Shown: piece by piece, positions 59,309-64,000 of the stretch
How the letters are laid out: each line of letters opens with the position of its first letter
How positions within the stretch are numbered: the first letter of the stretch is position 1
From: Pseudolactococcus sp041800635
GTDB taxonomy: Bacteria; Bacillota; Bacilli; Lactobacillales; Streptococcaceae
Length of the DNA stretch: 64,000 bases
Direction of reading: 5' to 3'
Assembly (NCBI GenBank): GCA_047833645.1
Contig: CP181259.1
Location: 1,426,001-1,490,000 of the forward strand
Position numbers and translations under genes: made by a program
Notes under the pieces: generated by a model
Databases searched by the model: none
Told to the model about the DNA's origin: nothing
Seen by the model: only the letters and a program-made list of their open reading frames with translations

Positions 59309-59343
59309 TATTTAAAATCACTTTTAGAAATGAGATGTACGTT

Positions 59344-61590
59344 ATGATGGTATGGGAAAAAACAGAGGTAGTCGACAACACGATGGAAGTTGTCAAGCGC
59401 GATGGTCGCCATTTAAATTTTGAACCAGGAAAAATTTATGATGCCTTGAGAAAAGCCTCTGATGAAGTTTTTCCCATGTCACCGGTTCAAGAAGTGAAAT
59501 TGGAGCATTTGACGGACAAAATCGTTGCGACCATTTTTGACCGATTTGATGATAATATCAAAATTTATGAAATTCAAAATATCGTCGAGCATGTTTTATT
59601 GGATGCCAACGAGTATAAATTAGCAGAAGTCTATATTAATTATCGGACCAAGCGTGATTTTGAGCGCTCGCAAGCGACTGATATCAACTTCACCATCGAT
59701 AAACTGATTAACAAAGAGCAGACGGTTGTCAATGAAAATGCTAACAAAGACAGTGATGTCTTTAATACGCAACGTGACTTGACGGCTGGTATCGTTGGCA
59801 AATCGATTGGTTTGAAGATGCTGCCGGCGCACGTGGCCAATGCCCATCAAAAAGGGGACATCCATTTCCATGATTTGGATTATCAGCCCTATGCCCCGAT
59901 GACCAACTGTTGTTTGGTCGATGTCAAAGGCATGCTCCGCGATGGCTTCAAACTTGGCAATGCCGTCATCGACAGCCCTAAATCGATCCAAACAGCTGCC
60001 GCCCAAATCTCACAAATCATTGCCAATGTGGCCTCAAGCCAATATGGTGGGACATCTGTCAACCGCATCGACGAAGTGCTGGCGCCTTACGCAGAGCTCA
60101 ACTTTGCCAAACACATGAAGGACGCTGAAGAGTGGGTAGCACCAGAAAAGCATGAAGCCTATGCCCGCGCGAAAACGGCCAAAGACATCTATGACGCCAT
60201 GCAAAGTCTGGAGTACGAGATTAATACCTTGTTCACGTCCAATGGTCAAACGCCATTTACAACCTTTGGTTTCGGTCTAGGTGAGGATTGGTATGCGCGC
60301 GAAATTCAGAAAGCCATTCTGCAAAACCGGATTAAAGGTCTGGGTAAAGAAGGGCGGACAGCCATCTTCCCTAAACTCGTTTTCACCATTAAACGCGGCC
60401 TGAACTTAAACGCTGGCGAACCCAATTACGATATCAAAGAACTGGCAGCGGAATGTGCGACAAAACGCATGTATCCAGATATCGTCAGCTACGATAAAAT
60501 TGTTGAATTAACAGGCTCTTTCAAAGCGCCGATGGGTTGCCGCAGTTTCTTGCAAGGCTGGCAAGATGAAAATGGTCAAGACGTTGTCGATGGCCGGATG
60601 AACTTGGGCGTTGTGACGCTTAATTTGCCACGGATTGCCCTTGAATCTAAAGGCGATAAAGATAAATTCTGGCAAATCTTCTTTGAGCGGATGGCTGTTA
60701 TGAAAGACGCACTCGTTTACCGGGTTGAACGCGTCAAAGAAGCGACACCTGCCAATGCGCCAATCCTTTATGAAAATGGTGCTTTTGGTAAACGCCTTAG
60801 CAGAACAGACTCTGTCAATGAATTGTTCAAAAATCGTCGTGCGACGGTTTCTGCCGGCTATATTGGGTTATATGAAGTCGCAACTGCTTTTTATGGTGGC
60901 GAATGGGAATCTAATCCTGAAGCTAAGGCCTTTACGCTCGATATTTTGCGTGAAATGAAAAAAGCAGCAGGTGAATGGTCTGACGAATATGATTATCATT
61001 TCTCAATCTACTCAACGCCATCTGAAAGCTTGACAGATCGTTTCTGTCGTCTAGATACAGAAAAATTTGGTGAGATCCAAGATATCACAGATAAAGAATA
61101 CTACACCAATTCCTTCCACTATGATGTCCGTAAAAATCCAACACCATTTGAAAAATTAGACTTTGAAAAAGACTATCCAGTTTTTGCTAGTGGTGGTTTT
61201 ATTCACTACTGTGAATATCCAGTCCTCCAACAAAATCCGAAAGCTTTGGAAGCGGTTTGGGATTATGCCTATGATCGCGTGGGTTACCTGGGGACCAATA
61301 CACCGATTGACCACTGTTACGAATGTAACTTTGAAGGGGACTTCACACCAACTGAACGTGGTTTCCAATGTCCAAACTGTGGCAATAGCGACCCTAAAAC
61401 AGTTGACGTCGTCAAACGGACTTGTGGCTACCTCGGTAACCCACAAGCACGTCCAATGGTCAAAGGTCGCCACAAAGAAATTTCATCACGCGTCAAACAC
61501 ATGAATGGCTCAATCGGCCACTTGTCAAACGGTGATGATCTGGAAAGTGTGGCAATTGACGCAGCTAAATCTCCTTTCTTTCATCAATAA
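59344..61590 (+). CDS. nrdD: Anaerobic ribonucleoside-triphosphate reductase
   Basis: A glycyl-radical enzyme of ~748 residues. An N-terminal ATP cone (MEVVKRDGRHLNFEPGKI) is followed by the catalytic barrel with PYAPMTNCCLVD and MGCRSFL. The zinc-binding CYECNFEGDF and CPNCGNSD come next, and the radical Gly is in VVKRTCGYLGNP. It makes deoxynucleotides without oxygen and needs the activase NrdG, which is not adjacent here. ATG 59344 is preferred over 59335 by spacing from GAG at 59332. Confidence 0.96.
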   Translation: MMVWEKTEVVDNTMEVVKRDGRHLNFEPGKIYDALRKASDEVFPMSPVQEVKLEHLTDKIVATIFDRFDDNIKIYEIQNIVEHVLLDANEYKLAEVYINYRTKRDFERSQATDINFTIDKLINKEQTVVNENANKDSDVFNTQRDLTAGIVGKSIGLKMLPAHVANAHQKGDIHFHDLDYQPYAPMTNCCLVDVKGMLRDGFKLGNAVIDSPKSIQTAAAQISQIIANVASSQYGGTSVNRIDEVLAPYAELNFAKHMKDAEEWVAPEKHEAYARAKTAKDIYDAMQSLEYEINTLFTSNGQTPFTTFGFGLGEDWYAREIQKAILQNRIKGLGKEGRTAIFPKLVFTIKRGLNLNAGEPNYDIKELAAECATKRMYPDIVSYDKIVELTGSFKAPMGCRSFLQGWQDENGQDVVDGRMNLGVVTLNLPRIALESKGDKDKFWQIFFERMAVMKDALVYRVERVKEATPANAPILYENGAFGKRLSRTDSVNELFKNRRATVSAGYIGLYEVATAFYGGEWESNPEAKAFTLDILREMKKAAGEWSDEYDYHFSIYSTPSESLTDRFCRLDTEKFGEIQDITDKEYYTNSFHYDVRKNPTPFEKLDFEKDYPVFASGGFIHYCEYPVLQQNPKALEAVWDYAYDRVGYLGTNTPIDHCYECNFEGDFTPTERGFQCPNCGNSDPKTVDVVKRTCGYLGNPQARPMVKGRHKEISSRVKHMNGSIGHLSNGDDLESVAIDAAKSPFFHQ

Positions 61591-61672
61591 GAATTTGACG
61601 ACTTAAAAAGATGAGGGATCGCATCGATTTTCTGACTTTTTAATCTCGTCTATCTGTCAAATCAAAATGAAC

Positions 61673-61698
61673 AAAAGCCGACAAGCTCGGCTTTTTTT
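61673..61698 (+). terminator. Terminator of nrdD
   Basis: AAAGCCGA pairs with TCGGCTTT across CAAGC, with a T-run. The next promoter overlaps its right arm. Confidence 0.88.
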
Positions 61699-61706
61699 GG
61701 TATAAT
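61678..61706 (+). promoter_or_regulatory. Promoter of ecfA1, possibly giving a leaderless message
   Basis: CCGACA (61678-61683), 17 bp, and an extended -10 TGGTATAAT ending at 61706. The ATG of ecfA1 follows after 6 bases, so transcription would begin at or next to the start codon. Confidence 0.55.
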
Positions 61707-61712
61707 GTTGTC

Positions 61713-62549
61713 ATGCAGAAAATTCTGGAAATAAAAAATTTAACTTATCAATATGAGGAAGCAAGCGATATTTACGCCGTAAATGACGTGTCTTTTGACG
61801 TGTTCCGTGGAGAGTGGGTGTCGATTATCGGGCGTAATGGGTCTGGTAAATCGACAACGGCACGCTTGATTGATGGTCTGATGGCAGCAGCCTCAGGTGA
61901 AATTATCATCGATGGGCAAACCTTAACGGCAGAAAATGTATGGGACTTGCGCCAAAAAGTTGGCATGGTCTTTCAAAATCCGGATAACCAATTTGTCGGC
62001 TCAACCGTTGAGGACGATGTCGCATTTGGGATGGAGAATCACGGTGTGCCACGTGAGGAGATGTTAACACGGGTGCAAGCTGCACTAGAACGTGTCAATA
62101 TGCAGGACTTCAAAACGAAGGAGCCCGCGCGTCTGTCGGGTGGTCAAAAACAACGGGTTGCCATCGCAGGGATCGTTGCCTTGCGACCTGACATCATTAT
62201 CCTAGACGAAGCGACGTCTATGCTAGATCCAAAGGGGAGACTTGAAATTATCCAAGTCGTCCGTGAAATCAAGGAACAGTACGGTTTGACGGTGATTTCG
62301 ATTACCCATGATTTGGACGAGGCGAGTTTGTCGGATAAAATTATCGTCATGAAGGATGGTAAGATTGAGCAGATTGCGACGCCAGATGCCCTGTTTTTGA
62401 ATCATAACCTCGTCGACATTGGTCTGGATGTACCTTTTTCCGCCAATGTCGCCAGAGAACTGCGCCAAAATGGGCTGCAGATTCCTGAAAAATATTATAC
62501 AGAAAGTGAGTTGGCTGACTTCTTATGGCAATCTCTTTTGACAAAGTAA
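61713..62549 (+). CDS. ecfA1: Energy-coupling factor transporter ATPase EcfA1
   Basis: A 278-residue ABC ATPase with Walker A IIGRNGSGKSTTARLIDG, Q-loop VFQNPDNQFVGSTVEDDVAFG, signature LSGGQKQRVAIAG and Walker B IIILDEATSMLDPKG. The NPDNQ and EDDVAFG segments identify EcfA. It energises vitamin uptake with EcfA2, EcfT and interchangeable S components, one of which is encoded at 30680-31228. It overlaps ecfA2 by 25 bp. Confidence 0.96.
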   Translation: MQKILEIKNLTYQYEEASDIYAVNDVSFDVFRGEWVSIIGRNGSGKSTTARLIDGLMAAASGEIIIDGQTLTAENVWDLRQKVGMVFQNPDNQFVGSTVEDDVAFGMENHGVPREEMLTRVQAALERVNMQDFKTKEPARLSGGQKQRVAIAGIVALRPDIIILDEATSMLDPKGRLEIIQVVREIKEQYGLTVISITHDLDEASLSDKIIVMKDGKIEQIATPDALFLNHNLVDIGLDVPFSANVARELRQNGLQIPEKYYTESELADFLWQSLLTK

Positions 62550-63379
62550 CCTACACCTATCAGCCCAACACACCTTTTGAAAGTCGGGCCTTGTTTGATA
62601 TTGACTTAGATGTGGCAGATGGCAGTTTTACAGCACTTGTCGGCCATACAGGGTCTGGCAAATCCACTTTATTGCAGCACTTAAACGCCTTGTTGCTCCC
62701 GACGTCAGGGACGGTTACAGTCGATGAGACGGTGATTCAACCGACGAGTAAGGCCAAAGAAATCAAACCGGTTCGAAAAAAAGTTGGAGTCGTTTTTCAG
62801 TTTCCTGAGACTCAGTTATTTGACGAAACAGTCTTGAAAGACGTGGCTTTTGGGCCGCAAAACTTCGGTGTCTCTAAAGAAGAGGCACAAGCTATTGCGC
62901 GTGAGAAATTAAATCTTGTCGGCATTTCCGATGAACTTTTTGAGCGCTCACCCTTTGAGCTTTCTGGTGGTCAGATGCGCCGTGTGGCGATTGCAGGTAT
63001 CCTAGCGATGAACCCAAGCGTTCTGGTCTTGGATGAGCCGACGGCAGGTCTTGACCCTAAAGCGCGGATTGACATGATGCGCTTGTTTGAAACGATTCAC
63101 GCTTCCGGAGTGACGACGATTTTGGTGACTCATCTCATGGATGACGTGGCTGATTATGCGGATACCATGTACGTGTTGGAAAAAGGTCGTATCGTCAAAT
63201 CAGGCAAACCACAAGATTTGTTCCAGGACGTTGCCTTTATGACCGCGCATCAACTCGGTGTGCCGAAGGCGACGCGCTTTGCGCTACTCTTGCGAGAACG
63301 AGGTCAGTACTTTGAACACTTGCCGATTACACGTGCGGCGCTGATTGAGATGATTACGGAGGCGGCAAATCATGGATAA
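62525..63379 (+). CDS. ecfA2: Energy-coupling factor transporter ATPase EcfA2
   Basis: A 284-residue ABC ATPase with Walker A LVGHTGSGKSTLLQHLNAL, Q-loop VVFQFPETQLFDETVLKDVAFG, signature ELSGGQMRRVAIAG and Walker B VLVLDEPTAGLDPKA. FPETQLF is the EcfA2 signature. It pairs with EcfA1 as a heterodimer. The stop overlaps ecfT by 8 bp. Confidence 0.96.
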   Translation: MAISFDKVTYTYQPNTPFESRALFDIDLDVADGSFTALVGHTGSGKSTLLQHLNALLLPTSGTVTVDETVIQPTSKAKEIKPVRKKVGVVFQFPETQLFDETVLKDVAFGPQNFGVSKEEAQAIAREKLNLVGISDELFERSPFELSGGQMRRVAIAGILAMNPSVLVLDEPTAGLDPKARIDMMRLFETIHASGVTTILVTHLMDDVADYADTMYVLEKGRIVKSGKPQDLFQDVAFMTAHQLGVPKATRFALLLRERGQYFEHLPITRAALIEMITEAANHG

Positions 63380-64000
63380 ACTGATTATTGGTCGCTATAT
63401 TCCAGGCAATTCGATCATTCATCGTCTGGATCCACGCAGTAAGCTACTCGCCATGTTTGCCTTTGTCTTCATCATCTTTCTGGCAAATGATGCAGTTGGC
63501 TACGGTATCCTGACGGTCTTTACCTTTCTTGGCGTTGCCTTGAGTCGGATAAAACTGTCCTATTTCCTCAAAGGGTTACGCCCGATGTTGGGGTTGATCT
63601 TATTTACGGTCATCTTCCAAATGCTCTTTACAACAGGCGGAGAAGTGCTCTTTCAAATCTGGTTTTTGAAAATCACGACTTACTCGCTGCAAAATGCCTT
63701 TTACATCTTCATGCGGTTTGTCTTGATTATCTTTATGTCAACGCTGTTGACGTTGACGACGCCACCTCTGACTTTGGCTGACGGGATTGAAACGGGGCTT
63801 GCACCTTTGAAAAAAATCAAGGTGCCAGTTCATGAAATTGGGCTCATGTTATCGATTTCTTTAAGATTTATTCCAACGCTAATGGATGATACCACGATGA
63901 TCATGAATGCCCAAAAATCACGGGGGATGGACTTTGGTGAAGGCAACTTAGTTCAAAAAGTCAAATCGGTCATTCCGATTTTGATTCCGCTGTTCGTCTC
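63372..64000 (+). CDS. ecfT: Energy-coupling factor transporter transmembrane protein EcfT, 3' end cut off by window
   Basis: The first ~209 residues are present: MDKLIIGRYIPGNSIIHRLD, several membrane helices, and the first coupling motif with the small-residue/Arg-Gly signature in MNAQKSRGMDFGEG. EcfT links the two ATPases to the S component. The frame is open to the end of the window. Its start overlaps ecfA2 by 8 bp, continuing the conserved operon. Confidence 0.95.
   Translation, partial: MDKLIIGRYIPGNSIIHRLDPRSKLLAMFAFVFIIFLANDAVGYGILTVFTFLGVALSRIKLSYFLKGLRPMLGLILFTVIFQMLFTTGGEVLFQIWFLKITTYSLQNAFYIFMRFVLIIFMSTLLTLTTPPLTLADGIETGLAPLKKIKVPVHEIGLMLSISLRFIPTLMDDTTMIMNAQKSRGMDFGEGNLVQKVKSVIPILIPLFV

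Noticed and set aside
1..64000. tRNA, rRNA, CRISPR arrays or a replication origin
   Set aside because: None seen on reading both strands; no tRNA-like cloverleaf, rRNA segment, spaced repeat array or DnaA-box cluster was recognised.

Overview
This is a 64-kb stretch of low-GC Firmicute DNA, almost certainly from Streptococcaceae and most like Lactococcus. Signs of this are a T-box-controlled histidine operon with hisZ and a short-form hisG, the yqeH-yhbY-nadD-yqeK-rsfS-yqeM-tmcAL gene order, a Mn2+ (yybP-ykoY) riboswitch ahead of a YoaB-like P-type ATPase, and CtsR-type control of clpB. It does not look like ordinary L. lactis; a relative such as the raffinolactis/piscium group is possible, but that is inference. 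No tRNA or rRNA gene was seen.

Layout. 1-1311: end of a radical-SAM gene and mnmM. 1351-1634: four degenerate 61-63 bp repeats and the his promoter. 1641-10147: T-box leader and the operon hisC-Z-G-D-(Cse60-like orf)-serB-hisB-H-A-F-I-E with its terminator. 10178-12729: lepB and rnhC (minus), rplM-rpsI (plus). 12695-14811: a scar downstream of rpsI, made of a truncated tyrosine integrase with possible arm sites, a damaged IS5-family element, and the last third of yqeH. 14920-21523: membrane protein, yhbY, nadD, yqeK, lipase-like gene, rsfS, yqeM, membrane protein, tmcAL. 21622-23239: AbiE-type toxin-antitoxin whose toxin gene carries an in-frame stop. 23391-32847: yebC, yeiH-like gene, DUF915 hydrolase, GNAT, rpsU, NAD-binding protein, pgk, hicAB, small membrane protein, ECF S-component and luxS, aldo/keto reductase. 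32901-33619: duplicated type I toxin-antitoxin locus. 33651-38243: Mn2+ riboswitch with P-type ATPase, then an ECF sigma/anti-sigma pair.

The right third is accessory DNA. 38245-43397 is an AT-rich island between 45-bp direct repeats, carrying a MocR regulator, a cysteine-synthase-like enzyme, a frameshifted serine-acetyltransferase-like gene, an EamA exporter and an AlaX-type tRNA-editing protein. This could be a pathway for making, exporting and tolerating an unusual amino acid. clpB follows with a CtsR box. After clpB come an Rgg pseudogene, a DUF5412-like gene broken by an IS30 and an IS5 element, and a second copy of the last 372 bp of the clpB region.

That second clpB end leads into an intact Rgg regulator whose 5' leader holds 15 perfect copies of a heptanucleotide, and then into the main discovery: a complete circular-bacteriocin cluster at 52298-59101. 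It comprises a 63-aa precursor of garvicin ML type, a large membrane protein, a 58-aa candidate immunity peptide, an ATPase, a SpoIIM/DUF95 protein, further membrane proteins, and an HlyD/ATPase/permease exporter. The window ends with nrdD behind two NrdR boxes and the ecfA1-ecfA2-ecfT operon, cut inside ecfT.

All family assignments are from reading the sequence and recalling families; no database search was run.
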